Positions 22,176 through 31,736 of a stretch of 33,670 bases of DNA are shown piece after piece. How positions within the stretch are numbered: the stretch's first letter is position 1; every line of letters starts with the position of its first letter. Below the pieces are notes generated by a model, which had not been told where the DNA came from, made no database searches, and saw only the letters and a program-made list of their open reading frames with translations. The stretch lies in NCBI GenBank assembly GCA_016870275.1, contig VGBZ01000027.1, positions 1 through 33,670 on the forward strand, written 5' to 3'. Position numbers and translations under genes: made by a program. The stretch is from Actinomycetota bacterium. GTDB taxonomy: Bacteria > Actinomycetota > Acidimicrobiia > Acidimicrobiales > Microtrichaceae.

Positions 22176-22811
22176 GTGCCCAGGTTCACCCCCGACAACG
22201 AGACGATCGCCCGCAACATCGTCGAGCGCTACCCGCTGCCCAAGTCGGCCACCATCCCCCTGTGTCATCTGGCTCAGGAACAGGACGGCTACCTCACCAC
22301 CGATGCCATGGAGCACGTCGCCGAACTCGTCGGGTGCACCCCGGCGGAGGTGCTCGGCACGGCGAGCTTCTATGAGATGTTCAAGCTCCACCCCGTCGGC
22401 CGGTACTGCCTGAACATCTGCACCAACATCTCGTGTCGGATCGTCGGCGCCCGGGAACTGCTCGAGCATGCCGAGGGACGTCTCGGTGTTCGCGCCGGTG
22501 GGACCACCGCGGACGGGACCATCACGCTCGAGGACGTGGAGTGCATCGCAGCGTGCACCGAGGCCCCGGCCCTGCAGGTCAACTACCGCTACGTCGAGAG
22601 GGTCGACGTCGAAGCGCTCGACGCGCTCATCGACGACCTGCGTTCGGGCACCGGGCGGGCCGAGGAGTTCCCGCCGCACGGAACCCTCGGTCTGATCCGT
22701 CAGGATCTTGCCCCGGGTGATCTCGCCAACGTCACCCCGCCGGAGGATCAGACCGAACCGGTGTGGTTCTCCCGGAACGCCACCACCGACAGCGAGGAGG
22801 GAGCATCGTGA
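22176..22811 (+). CDS. nuoE: NADH-quinone oxidoreductase subunit E
   Basis: The 24-kDa subunit (211 aa) carries the off-path [2Fe-2S] cluster N1a. Ligands are Cys82 and Cys87 (C-T-N-I-S-C) and Cys123 and Cys127 (E-C-I-A-A-C), the thioredoxin-like pattern of the family. The GTG at 22176 has GAGGAGGA 5 nt upstream. About 45 residues follow the last conserved part. Its end overlaps the nuoF start as GTGA. Confidence 0.95.
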   Translation: MPRFTPDNETIARNIVERYPLPKSATIPLCHLAQEQDGYLTTDAMEHVAELVGCTPAEVLGTASFYEMFKLHPVGRYCLNICTNISCRIVGARELLEHAEGRLGVRAGGTTADGTITLEDVECIAACTEAPALQVNYRYVERVDVEALDALIDDLRSGTGRAEEFPPHGTLGLIRQDLAPGDLANVTPPEDQTEPVWFSRNATTDSEEGAS

Positions 22812-24280
22812 GCGCCTCGGCCACCAACGGTCACGCCGACGGGACCGTCACCAGCAGCGGTGACACGCCGCTGATCGTGTCGTCCCGATTCGATGTGCCC
22901 GACGCCCACACGCTCGAGGTCTACCGGACCTCGGGGTCGTTCCCCGGATACGCCGGTCTCGCCGCTGCGCTCGAACTCACCCCGGACGAGGTGAGGGCGT
23001 CGGTGACGGCCGCCACCCTGCTCGGCCGTGGCGGAGCAGGTTTCCCGGCCGGCGTGAAGTGGGGCTTCTGTCCACCCGGGGTCTGGCCCCGCTACGTCGT
23101 GGTCAACGGCGACGAGTCCGAACCGGGCACCTTCAAGGACCGTCGTCTCATGGAGCGCGATCCGCACCAACTGATCGAGGGGGCGCTCATCGCCGCCTAC
23201 GCCATCGGTGCGGCGCAGGTGTTCCTCTACGTGCGCGGCGAGATGCCGCACGCCCAGGAGCGGATCGCCGGAGCGCTCAACGAGGCGCTCGCTGCCGGTC
23301 TGGTCGGCCGGAGCATCCTCGGCTCGGACTTCAGCGTCGACGTCGTCCTCCACTGGGGCGCCGGCGCCTACATCGTCGGTGAGGAGACAGCGCTCATCGA
23401 GTCGCTCGAGGGCAACCGCGGCATGCCCCGACTGAAGCCACCCTTCTTCCCGGCGGCCAAGGGCCTCTACATGCAGCCGACGATCGTCAACAACATCGAG
23501 ACCTTGTCCAACCTGCCGTGGATCCTCCACCACGGAGTCGACGCCTACACCGCCATCGGGAGCGAGACATCTCCCGGTACCCGGCTCGTGGCGCTGTCGG
23601 GTCACGTCCGACGCCCCGGCATCTACGAGATCCCCCAGGGCACCACGACGTTCCGTGATCTGATCTACGACGACCGCTACGGCGGTGGGATCCGTGACGG
23701 CCGTGAGCTCAAGATGTTCATCCCCGGTGGAGCGTCGGCACCGTGGTTCTTCCCCGAGCAACTCGACCTGCCGTTCGAGGCCAAGCCCGTCGGTGCCGCC
23801 GGTTCCATGCTCGGTTCGGGTGCGGTCGTCGTGATGGACGAGACCACCGACGCCGTCGAGGCCTGCTACTCGATCGTGCGGTTCTTCGCCCGGGAGTCCT
23901 GCGGCAAGTGCACTCCCTGTCGTGAGGGCACCACATGGGAGGAGAAGATCCTCGAGCGGATCCTCGAGGGCCACGGCCGCCCGTCCGACATCGACCTGCT
24001 CCTCGACGTGGCCGACAACATCAGCCCTGGGCCCTACCCTGTCGCCGCTGATCCCGCTCAGGAGCTCTCCGCCGTGCCGTTCCCCCCCAAGCAGACGACC
24101 ATCTGCCCGCTCGGTCCGTCGTCGGTCGCACCCATCACCTCGGCCATCCGCCGATTCCGCTCGGAGTTCGAGTTGCGGATCACCCGCCGTGACCTGATCC
24201 CGGTGGCTGCCGGCGGAGTTGTGTCCTCAGACGGTGAGGCGAGCAGTGACCTCGGTGACGAACGGCGGGTCGATGTCTGA
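22808..24280 (+). CDS. nuoF: NADH-quinone oxidoreductase subunit F
   Basis: The NADH- and FMN-binding subunit (490 aa), where NADH gives up its electrons. It has the G-R-G-G-A-G-F-P-A-G-V-K-W NADH/FMN motif near residue 75, N-G-D-E-S-E-P-G-T-F-K-D-R near 100, and G-A-G-A-Y-I-V-G-E-E-T-A-L near 185. Cluster N3 ligands are Cys365, 368 and 371 (C-G-K-C-T-P-C) and Cys433 (T-T-I-C-P-L-G). The spacing of 62 from third to fourth cysteine, against 41 in E. coli and Thermus enzymes, shows an insertion of about 21 residues (roughly 408-428). The GTG at 22808 overlaps the nuoE stop. The end overlaps nuoG by 8 nt. Confidence 0.96.
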   Translation: MSASATNGHADGTVTSSGDTPLIVSSRFDVPDAHTLEVYRTSGSFPGYAGLAAALELTPDEVRASVTAATLLGRGGAGFPAGVKWGFCPPGVWPRYVVVNGDESEPGTFKDRRLMERDPHQLIEGALIAAYAIGAAQVFLYVRGEMPHAQERIAGALNEALAAGLVGRSILGSDFSVDVVLHWGAGAYIVGEETALIESLEGNRGMPRLKPPFFPAAKGLYMQPTIVNNIETLSNLPWILHHGVDAYTAIGSETSPGTRLVALSGHVRRPGIYEIPQGTTTFRDLIYDDRYGGGIRDGRELKMFIPGGASAPWFFPEQLDLPFEAKPVGAAGSMLGSGAVVVMDETTDAVEACYSIVRFFARESCGKCTPCREGTTWEEKILERILEGHGRPSDIDLLLDVADNISPGPYPVAADPAQELSAVPFPPKQTTICPLGPSSVAPITSAIRRFRSEFELRITRRDLIPVAAGGVVSSDGEASSDLGDERRVDV

Positions 24281-26753
24281 GCGTCCCCGTCCGCTGGAGA
24301 TCACCGATCCCGTCACGATCACCGTCGACGGGCGATCGGTCGAGGTGCAGCGAGGCGAGCTGCTGATCGATGCGTGCGAGCGCAACGACGCCTACATTCC
24401 TCGATTCTGCTACCACCCACGCATGGAGCCGGTCGGCATGTGCCGCATGTGCCTGGTCGAGGTCGACACCGGTAGAGGTCCGGCGCTGCAGCCGAGTTGC
24501 ATGATCCCGACCGCTGCCGACATGGTCGTATCGACCACCAGCGACCTGGTCGCCAAGGCCCAGGACGGGGTGCTCGAGTTTCTGCTCGCCAACCACCCGC
24601 TCGACTGCCCGGTGTGCGACAAGGGTGGCGAGTGTCCGCTGCAGGACCAGACGATGTCCTACGGCCCCGGCGAGTCCCGCTGGGTGGAGGAGAAGCGCCA
24701 CTACGAGAAGCCCATTGAGATCTCCCCGTTGGTGTTGTTGGACCGGGAGCGCTGCATCCTCTGTGACCGCTGCACCCGGTTCGCCTCCGAGGTCACCGAC
24801 GATCCGCTGATCCACTTCATCAACCGGGGTTCGAACACCGAGGTCAACACCTTCCCCGGCGACCCCTTCAGTTCGTACTTCTCGGGCAACACCGTGCAGA
24901 TCTGTCCGGTCGGGGCGCTGACGGCCACGCCGTACCGGTTCCGGGCCCGGCCGTGGGACCTGGAGCGCACCGAGTCCACCTGCACGGTGTGTTCGGTCGG
25001 TTGTCGGGTGACGCTCGAGTCGAGTCGTGACCGGCTGCTGCGGATCAACGGCGTCGACTCAGATCCGGTCAACTGGTCGTGGCTCTGCGATGCCGGTCGG
25101 TTCTCCTTCGAGGCCACCAACAGCAAGGACCGTCTCACCGACCCACTCCATCGACGCAGCGATGGATCCTTCGATCCGATCCGCTGGTCCGAGGCGCTCG
25201 CTGCGGTGGCCGACGTGCTCGCTTCGACCGCGCCGGAGCGTCTCGCTGTCCTCGGCGGTGCGCGGCTCACCGACGAGGCCGCATTTGCGTGGGCGTCCCT
25301 CGCCAAGGGCGTCGTCGGCACCGATCACGTGGACGCCCAGCTCGGTGACGGCCTGCCGGCCGACGTGTTCGACCTGCCCGGCGCCAGCATCGACGACGTC
25401 TGCCGGCCGGGTGGCACGGTCATCTACATGGGACCCGATCCCAAGGAGGAGCTGCCGGTGCTCTTCCTCCGGCTCAAGCACGCCGCCGTCCGGGACCGGG
25501 TGCGGATCGTGGAGGTCACGCCCACTGCAACGAGCCTCTCGCTCTACGCCGCTGCGAGCGTGCACCCCCGACCCGGCGAGCTCGCCGCCGTCGCCGGGGT
25601 GCTCGCCGGGGCCTCCATCCCCGACGACGGAGTGGCCGGGGTCGACGCCGAGCACCTGCGCAGTGCCCTGAGTGTCCTCTCCGATGCCGACGGCCCGCTG
25701 ACGGTCGTGCTCGGTCGGGCCAACCTCGCCGAATCCGGCGCCGTGGTACTCGCCGCCGCAGCTCAACTCGCAGGTCTGCCCGATGTCAGCTTCCTGCCGG
25801 TCGTGCGCCGTGGCAACGTCCGTGGCGCCGTCGCCGCCGGCCTGACCCCCGGCCGACTGCCGGGCGGCGGCCGACTCGACTCCGACACCCACTGGTCGTC
25901 GGTGTGGCCGACGTTCCCCGCCGCGCCGGGTGCGGATGCGCTCGGCATCCTGTCTGCGGCCGCAGCCGGTGAGATCTCGACGCTCGTACTGCTCGGAGCC
26001 GATCCGTTGAGCGACGCCCCCGACCGCGCGCTCGCCGAGCGGGCGCTGGAGCGGGTCGAGACCATCATCGCCCTCGACGCATTCGAACAGCCGTCGGTCG
26101 CTCGGGCGCACATCGTGCTGCCTGTGGCGATGCCCGGCGAGGTCGACGGGACCACCACCAACGCCGAGGGACGGGTGTCGCGGGTTCGCGCCAAGGTGAC
26201 GCCTCCTGGCACCGCCCGACCCGACTGGATCGTCGCTGTCGAACTCGCCCGACGTCTGGGCGCCGAGTGGCAGGCGGGCACTGCCGAGGAACTGCGCAAC
26301 GAACTCGTCGCCGGATCACCCCGGCTCAGCGGGACCGAGTGGTCCGTCGTCGATGCCGCCACCGACGGCGTGCTCGTGGATCTCTCCGCCGGCACCTTCG
26401 ACCCCGGACCCCCTCCGCCGGTACCGCAGGTCGACAGCTACTCGCTCCGATTGGTCCTGACCCGTGAGCTCTACGACCATGGCGAGATGCTCGAGCGCTC
26501 CGAGTCCCTCGTCGGCCTGTCGCGTACCCCCACCGTCGGCATCTCGACCGGTGACGCGGAGCGACTCGGGGTCACCTCCGGGACGCCGCTGGTCGTGCGG
26601 GGCGAGCGGTGGTCGATCACGCTCCCGGCCCGCGTCAGCACCGGAGTGCCCCGAGGATCGGCGCACCTCGTCCACCGTCTGGCCGACTCCGACCCGATCG
26701 CCCTGCTCGACAGCGGCGAGCTCGCCTGCGACGTGCGAGTGGAGCTGGCCTGA
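24273..26753 (+). CDS. nuoG: NADH-quinone oxidoreductase subunit G
   Basis: The largest peripheral subunit (826 aa), carrying several iron-sulfur clusters. Residues 1-80 are a [2Fe-2S] ferredoxin domain with Cys46, 57, 60 and 76 (N1b). Then come the H-P-L-D-C-P-V-C-D-K-G-G-E-C-P-L-Q-D segment (N5, with its His ligand supplied nearby) and C-I-L-C-D-R-C-T-R-F with C-P-V-G-A-L (N4). A further C-T-V-C-S-V-G-C ... C-D-A-G set follows, like the extra cluster (N7) at the start of molybdopterin-oxidoreductase-type domains. The remainder is the degenerate molybdopterin-oxidoreductase fold, with a C-terminal beta domain. The ATG at 24273 overlaps the nuoF stop; an in-frame upstream start at 24219 is less likely. 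Confidence 0.95.
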   Translation: MSERPRPLEITDPVTITVDGRSVEVQRGELLIDACERNDAYIPRFCYHPRMEPVGMCRMCLVEVDTGRGPALQPSCMIPTAADMVVSTTSDLVAKAQDGVLEFLLANHPLDCPVCDKGGECPLQDQTMSYGPGESRWVEEKRHYEKPIEISPLVLLDRERCILCDRCTRFASEVTDDPLIHFINRGSNTEVNTFPGDPFSSYFSGNTVQICPVGALTATPYRFRARPWDLERTESTCTVCSVGCRVTLESSRDRLLRINGVDSDPVNWSWLCDAGRFSFEATNSKDRLTDPLHRRSDGSFDPIRWSEALAAVADVLASTAPERLAVLGGARLTDEAAFAWASLAKGVVGTDHVDAQLGDGLPADVFDLPGASIDDVCRPGGTVIYMGPDPKEELPVLFLRLKHAAVRDRVRIVEVTPTATSLSLYAAASVHPRPGELAAVAGVLAGASIPDDGVAGVDAEHLRSALSVLSDADGPLTVVLGRANLAESGAVVLAAAAQLAGLPDVSFLPVVRRGNVRGAVAAGLTPGRLPGGGRLDSDTHWSSVWPTFPAAPGADALGILSAAAAGEISTLVLLGADPLSDAPDRALAERALERVETIIALDAFEQPSVARAHIVLPVAMPGEVDGTTTNAEGRVSRVRAKVTPPGTARPDWIVAVELARRLGAEWQAGTAEELRNELVAGSPRLSGTEWSVVDAATDGVLVDLSAGTFDPGPPPPVPQVDSYSLRLVLTRELYDHGEMLERSESLVGLSRTPTVGISTGDAERLGVTSGTPLVVRGERWSITLPARVSTGVPRGSAHLVHRLADSDPIALLDSGELACDVRVELA

Positions 26754-27988
26754 TGGACACGCTGCTCACGGGCGACCCGATGCTCTCCGGTGGCATCGGC
26801 CTGACCGAGATCCTCATCGTCGTGTTGAAGGTCGTGGTGTCCTTTGCGGCGCTCATGGTCGGCGTGATGCTGATGGTGTGGTTCGAGCGCAAGCTCATCG
26901 CCGACATGCAGAACCGGATCGGCCCCAATCGGGCTGGTCCGTTCGGGCTCTTCCAGACGTTGGCGGACGGCATCAAGTTGTTCTTCAAGGAGGATCTCCA
27001 GCCGGAGCGCTCCGATCCGTTCGTGTTCAAGCTGGCGCCGTACCTGTCCTTGGTCCCGGCGTTCCTCGTCTTCACGGTGATCCCGATCGCCGGCAACTTC
27101 TCCAATGGTGGCGACGGGGTGGTGACGCTGCTCGGACAGGAGACGTTGATGCAGGTCGCCAACCCCCAGATGGGGATCCTCTTCGTTCTGGCGATGAGTT
27201 CGATCGCCGTCTACGGCGTGATGCTCGCCGGGTGGTCGTCCGGCTCGAAGTACCCGTTGCTCGGCTCGGTCCGGGCGTCGGCGCAGATGGTGTCCTACGA
27301 GGCGGCGCTCGGCCTGTCGGTTGCGTCGGTGCTCCTCCTCGCCGGGACGCTCACCACCAACGGGATCGTTGCTGAGCAGTCCGGTTGGCGCTGGAACATC
27401 TGGATGACACTGCTGGTGCCGTTCGTCGTGTTCGTGATTGCGGCGACCGCCGAGCTGAACCGGCCGCCGTTCGATCTGGTCGAGGCCGAACAGGAACTCG
27501 TCGGCGGGTTCCACACCGAGTACTCCTCCATTCGATTCGCCCTGTTCTTCCTGGCGGAGTTCATGAACACGGTGACCATGTCGGCAGTGATCGTCACCCT
27601 GTTCCTCGGTGGCCCAGAGGGTCCCATCCCCTCCGGGGCCCCCGGATGGGTGCAGGACTACCTCCTGCCGATGACCTACTTCTTCGGGAAGCTCTTCATC
27701 TTCTTGTTCATCTTCGTGTGGTTCCGGGCGACGCTCCCGCGTTTCCGCTACGACCAGCTCATGGACCTGGGTTGGAAGTTCCTCATCCCATTGGCGCTGG
27801 GGTGGTTCTTGATCCTCACCTCGCTGAAGGTGGCCGAGGATCAGGGCTGGAACCCTGTGGTGGCAGTCCTCGGGGCCGTGGCGGTGGTCGCCGTGGGTGC
27901 GGTACTGCTGCGATCATCGATTCGTGCGGCATCTGGTGCTGAACTCGAGGACGTGACTGTGGCAGCATCCGGTGGAGGGGAGTCCTGA
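26753..27988 (+). CDS. nuoH: NADH-quinone oxidoreductase subunit H
   Basis: A membrane subunit (411 aa) with about eight helices that joins the peripheral arm to the membrane arm and forms part of the quinone channel. Family motifs are W-F-E-R-K-x-I-A-x-M-Q-x-R-x-G-P-N-R-x-G-P near residues 43-63, the [24 protein letters not shown] loop near 230-255, and [15 protein letters not shown] near 323. The ATG at 26753 overlaps the nuoG stop. A short polar tail follows the last helix. Confidence 0.97.
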   Translation: MDTLLTGDPMLSGGIGLTEILIVVLKVVVSFAALMVGVMLMVWFERKLIADMQNRIGPNRAGPFGLFQTLADGIKLFFKEDLQPERSDPFVFKLAPYLSLVPAFLVFTVIPIAGNFSNGGDGVVTLLGQETLMQVANPQMGILFVLAMSSIAVYGVMLAGWSSGSKYPLLGSVRASAQMVSYEAALGLSVASVLLLAGTLTTNGIVAEQSGWRWNIWMTLLVPFVVFVIAATAELNRPPFDLVEAEQELVGGFHTEYSSIRFALFFLAEFMNTVTMSAVIVTLFLGGPEGPIPSGAPGWVQDYLLPMTYFFGKLFIFLFIFVWFRATLPRFRYDQLMDLGWKFLIPLALGWFLILTSLKVAEDQGWNPVVAVLGAVAVVAVGAVLLRSSIRAASGAELEDVTVAASGGGES

Positions 27989-28662
27989 TGGGGTACCTGA
28001 ACGGGTTCGTCGTGACGTTCCGCAAGTGGTTGGGGACCCGTTCCGACACCGGTCGCCGGATCACGGTGCAGTATCCGGAGGAGACTCGCCCCAAGCCCGA
28101 ACGGTTCCACGGCCGTCACGTGCTCAACCGCTACACCGACGGCATGGAGAAGTGCATCGGGTGCGAGTTGTGCGCCGGTGTGTGTCCGGCACGGTGCATC
28201 TACGTCCGTGGCGCCGACAACGATCCCGACGACCCTCGCTCTCCCGGGGAGCGCTACGGCTTCGTCTATGAGATCAACTACCTGCGGTGCATCCACTGCG
28301 ACCTGTGCGTGGAGGCGTGCCCGACCGAGGCCATCACCGAGACGAAGCTCTTCGAGTTCGCCTTCACCAACCGTTCCGACGCCATCTACACCAAGTCCGA
28401 ACTGCTCGTCGGGAACGACGGCCGACCTCAGCAGCTGCCGTGGGAGCACTGGGGCGACGGGTTCGACCCGGCGGCGGACACCTCGGGTTGGATGCGTGCC
28501 ACCGCTCCGAGCGGGGACGCCTCGTTCGAGGGGATCGTGGCGTGGTCCGCTGAGCTCGGTTACGGCGTCCGGGCCCCCGAAGGTGGGCAGCCGCTCGAGG
28601 CTGAAGTGCGTGCGGCCGCCACCCACGACACCCACGACGATCACGACAGCGCAGCCCACTGA
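27988..28662 (+). CDS. nuoI: NADH-quinone oxidoreductase subunit I
   Basis: The subunit (224 aa) carrying clusters N6a and N6b in two C-x2-C-x2-C-x3-C-P motifs: [12 protein letters not shown] and [12 protein letters not shown]. It starts with the typical amphipathic membrane-surface helix. The C terminus is about 60 residues longer than the core and ends in a His/Asp-rich stretch (T-H-D-T-H-D-D-H-D). ATG overlaps the nuoH stop (TGATG), with GGAGGGGAG upstream. Confidence 0.96.
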   Translation: MGYLNGFVVTFRKWLGTRSDTGRRITVQYPEETRPKPERFHGRHVLNRYTDGMEKCIGCELCAGVCPARCIYVRGADNDPDDPRSPGERYGFVYEINYLRCIHCDLCVEACPTEAITETKLFEFAFTNRSDAIYTKSELLVGNDGRPQQLPWEHWGDGFDPAADTSGWMRATAPSGDASFEGIVAWSAELGYGVRAPEGGQPLEAEVRAAATHDTHDDHDSAAH

Positions 28663-29417
28663 TGCGCGTCGAAGTGTTCACGTTCCTCGTCGCCGGCGCC
28701 ATCTGCGTCGGTGGAGCCCTCGGTGTGGTGCTGTTCCGCAATCCGGTCCACAACGCCCTCAGTCTGGTGGCGACGCTGTTCGGTGTGGCGGTGCTGTTCA
28801 TTGCCCAGGAGGCGTACTTCCTCGCCGCCATCCAGGTGATCGTCTACGCCGGTGCGATCGTGATCCTGTTCCTGTTCGTGATCATGCTGCTCGGGGTCGA
28901 CCGCGCCGAGGCTCTCGAGAGCGACCCGTTCCACCTTCGACGCACCATCACCATCCTCGGCGGTGCGGTGCTCCTCGTCGGCAGCGTGGCGATCCTCCTC
29001 GCCGCCGGTCAGCGCGCCACCGGCCGGGAGTCGGTCACCGCCCCGCTCGACGGGGGAGCGTCCGACGTCGAACGCCTCGGTCGGGCGATCTTCACCGACT
29101 ACGTGTTCGCCTTCGAGATCACGGCGCTGTTGTTGACCGTGGCCGTTGTGGGAGCGGTGGTGCTGACCCGCCGCAGCGTGGGTGCGCCCATCGATCTCGA
29201 GGAGTTCCCCGACGGCACGGCCTATGACATCTGGCTCGAGGACCACCCCGGAAGCGAACTCGAGGTCCCCGACGCCGAGGATGAGCTTGATCGAGAGGAC
29301 GATCCCGCAGATCCTGACGGCCTCGGGGATCCTGTCGAACCCGAGGCCGACGAGGCGGAGCCGGCAGTGGTCGAGCCGGTCGGATCCGAGTCCGAGACCA
29401 CCGAGGCGGCCCGCTGA
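28662..29417 (+). CDS. nuoJ: NADH-quinone oxidoreductase subunit J
   Basis: A membrane subunit with five helices in the first 170 residues. The conserved helix-3 region reads [16 protein letters not shown], where the family has its pi-bulge, and N-P-V-H-N-A-L near residue 27 is also family-like. At 251 aa it is longer than most NuoJ: the last 70 residues form an acidic tail of Asp, Glu and Pro without hydrophobic segments, probably on the cytoplasmic side. Start and stop overlap its neighbours. Confidence 0.94.
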   Translation: MRVEVFTFLVAGAICVGGALGVVLFRNPVHNALSLVATLFGVAVLFIAQEAYFLAAIQVIVYAGAIVILFLFVIMLLGVDRAEALESDPFHLRRTITILGGAVLLVGSVAILLAAGQRATGRESVTAPLDGGASDVERLGRAIFTDYVFAFEITALLLTVAVVGAVVLTRRSVGAPIDLEEFPDGTAYDIWLEDHPGSELEVPDAEDELDREDDPADPDGLGDPVEPEADEAEPAVVEPVGSESETTEAAR

Positions 29418-29725
29418 TGTTCACCTTCGGCGACTCGTGGTACCTGGTGCTCGCTGCGATCATCTTCGCCATCGGGGCGGTCGGCCTGATCGTCCGACGC
29501 AACCCCTTGGTGATGTTCATGTGCGTCGAGCTCATGCTCAACGCCGTGAACCTGACCTTCGTGGCCTTCGGGAATCTGCTCAACGACGTGGGTGGTCAGA
29601 CGGTCGTGTTCTTCGTGCTCGTGGTCGCCGCCGCCGAGGTCGTGGTCGGTCTGGCGATCATCGTGGCCATCATGCGGCGCCGAGCCGATGCCAACGCCGA
29701 CGATCTGTCGTTGCTGAGGGGATGA
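29417..29725 (+). CDS. nuoK: NADH-quinone oxidoreductase subunit K
   Basis: A small antiporter-related (MrpC-like) membrane subunit of 102 aa with three helices. It has the conserved [20 protein letters not shown] segment, including the functional glutamate of helix 2, and [11 protein letters not shown] for the second conserved glutamate in helix 3. Its ATG overlaps the nuoJ stop. Confidence 0.96.
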   Translation: MFTFGDSWYLVLAAIIFAIGAVGLIVRRNPLVMFMCVELMLNAVNLTFVAFGNLLNDVGGQTVVFFVLVVAAAEVVVGLAIIVAIMRRRADANADDLSLLRG

Positions 29726-29741
29726 GGTCGAGGTAACCGAG

Positions 29742-31736
29742 ATGGAACTGATCTGGCTCATCCCTGCGTTGCCGGTGGCCGGTTTCGTGCTGCTCGCCGC
29801 CCTCGGCCGTCGCATCGGCGAACCCCGGGCGGGAGCGATCGCCACGTTGGCCGTGGCGGGCTCGTTCGTGGCGTCGGTCGCGATCGTGTTCACCCTGGCC
29901 CAGGAACCGGAGGGTTCCCGCCAGATCACCCAGACCCTGTGGACGTGGATCCCGGCGGACTCCTTCCAGGTGTCCTTCGGCCTGCTCGCCGACGAACTCA
30001 GCTTGATGATGTGCCTGTTCATCACCGGTGTCGGTGCGCTGATCCACGTCTATTCGATCGGATACATGAAGGGTGACCCCGAGTACGCCCGGTTCTTCAC
30101 CTACCTCAACCTGTTCGTCGCCTCGATGCTCCTGCTGGTGCTCGGCGACAACCTGATCCTCACCTTCCTCGGGTGGGAGGGCGTGGGTGCGTGCTCCTAC
30201 CTGCTGATCTCGTTCTGGTTCACCGAACCGGCGAATGCCACAGCGGGCAAGAAGGCCTTCGTCACCAACCGCATCGGCGACTTCGGCTACATGCTCGGGA
30301 CCTTCCTGGTCTTCGTCACTTTCGGGACGATCGACTTCCTGCAGATCGACGCCGCTGCACCGGGTGTCTCGTCAGGGACGGCCACGGTGATAGCACTGCT
30401 GTTCTTCCTGGCCGCCACCGGCAAGTCGGCCCAGTTGCCGCTGTTCGTGTGGTTGCCCGACGCCATGGCCGGACCCACCCCGGTCTCTGCGCTGATCCAT
30501 GCCGCCACCATGGTGACCTCGGGGGTGTTCCTGCTCACCCGACTCAGTCCCATTCTCGAGGCCGCCGGGTGGGCCAACGATCTGATCGCCTGGGTCGGTG
30601 CCGTCACGGCGCTCCTCGCTGCGGGTGCGGCCGTCGCACAGAACGACATCAAGAAGGTGCTCGCGTACTCGACCGTGTCGCAACTGGGGTTCATGTTCAT
30701 TGCGATCGGTTCGCAGAACTACGTGGGTGCCCTCTTCCACATGATCACGCACGCCTTCTTCAAGGCACTGCTGTTCCTCGGTGCGGGTGCGGTCATCTAC
30801 TCGATGGCCCACGAACAGGACATGCGTCGTTACGGCCAGTTGCGCAGGTACCTGCCGGTCACCTTCGCCACGATGTTCATCGGTTGGTTGGCCATCAGCG
30901 GGATCCCACCGTTCTCGGGCTTCTGGTCCAAGGACGAGATCCTCGCCGGATCGTTCCAGGTGAAGCCGGCAGGCCAGTTGCTCTGGGTCGTCGGGATCAT
31001 CGCTGCGGTGCTCACGGCGTTCTACATGACCCGTCTGATGATCATGACCTTCGCCGGTGGTACCGAGAAGTGGCGCACCGCCGCTCCGGAGTCGTTGCCG
31101 GAGGCTCCAACCGGTTCCGACGATCATGCCGACGGCGCCGCTGCAGATCATCCGGCCCCGGCGCACGGCGCCCACGATGACCACCACCTGACCCCGGACC
31201 ACACGCCGCGGGAGCCTTCTGCGCTCATGCTCGGCCCGCTGGTCGTGCTCGCTGCGTTCGCCGCAGTGGCCGGTCTGTTGAACCTGCCGTTCGCCGATCA
31301 ACTCCACTTCCTCGACCACTGGGTCGAACCAGTGCTCGAGGGCCAGAGCGGGCTGCCCCCGGCGGCGGTCCAGTGGGTATTGGCCCTGGTGTCCATCGCC
31401 GGGGCGTCGTTCGGAGTCTTGTTCTCCTGGCGGGTCTACCAGCGCCACCGGGTCGACCCCGCGAAGATCGAGCAGCCGGTGTTCGCCCACGCCTGGTACA
31501 TCGATGACTCCTACGCCGAGGTCGTCGGTGGTCCGGGTGAAGCGGCGTTCCAGGGTGTCGCCGACTTCGATCACAACGTGGTCGACGGCGCCGTCCGGGG
31601 TGTGGGTGGCGTGACTGTCAGGGCCGGTGAGATCACCCGCAGGCTGCAGACCGGCTTCGTGCGCAGCTATGCGTTCGGGATCGGTGCCGGAGCGTTGGCC
31701 GTGGTCGTCTTCGCAGTGGTGAGGATGAGCCTGTGA
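29742..31736 (+). CDS. nuoL: NADH-quinone oxidoreductase subunit L
   Basis: The distal proton-pumping antiporter-like subunit (664 aa), with some 14-16 helices. Family motifs include F-L-G-W-E-G-V-G-A-C-S-Y-L-L-I (helix 5 glutamate), K-S-A-Q-L-P-L-F-V-W-L-P-D-A-M-A-G-P-T-P-V-S-A-L-I-H-A-A-T-M-V (helix 7-8) and the C-terminal lateral helix region. A loop at about 459-488 is unusually rich in His and Asp (D-D-H-A-D-G ... H-D-D-H-H-L). GAGGT 8 nt before the ATG is the ribosome binding site. The stop overlaps nuoM as GTGA. Confidence 0.96.
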   Translation: MELIWLIPALPVAGFVLLAALGRRIGEPRAGAIATLAVAGSFVASVAIVFTLAQEPEGSRQITQTLWTWIPADSFQVSFGLLADELSLMMCLFITGVGALIHVYSIGYMKGDPEYARFFTYLNLFVASMLLLVLGDNLILTFLGWEGVGACSYLLISFWFTEPANATAGKKAFVTNRIGDFGYMLGTFLVFVTFGTIDFLQIDAAAPGVSSGTATVIALLFFLAATGKSAQLPLFVWLPDAMAGPTPVSALIHAATMVTSGVFLLTRLSPILEAAGWANDLIAWVGAVTALLAAGAAVAQNDIKKVLAYSTVSQLGFMFIAIGSQNYVGALFHMITHAFFKALLFLGAGAVIYSMAHEQDMRRYGQLRRYLPVTFATMFIGWLAISGIPPFSGFWSKDEILAGSFQVKPAGQLLWVVGIIAAVLTAFYMTRLMIMTFAGGTEKWRTAAPESLPEAPTGSDDHADGAAADHPAPAHGAHDDHHLTPDHTPREPSALMLGPLVVLAAFAAVAGLLNLPFADQLHFLDHWVEPVLEGQSGLPPAAVQWVLALVSIAGASFGVLFSWRVYQRHRVDPAKIEQPVFAHAWYIDDSYAEVVGGPGEAAFQGVADFDHNVVDGAVRGVGGVTVRAGEITRRLQTGFVRSYAFGIGAGALAVVVFAVVRMSL

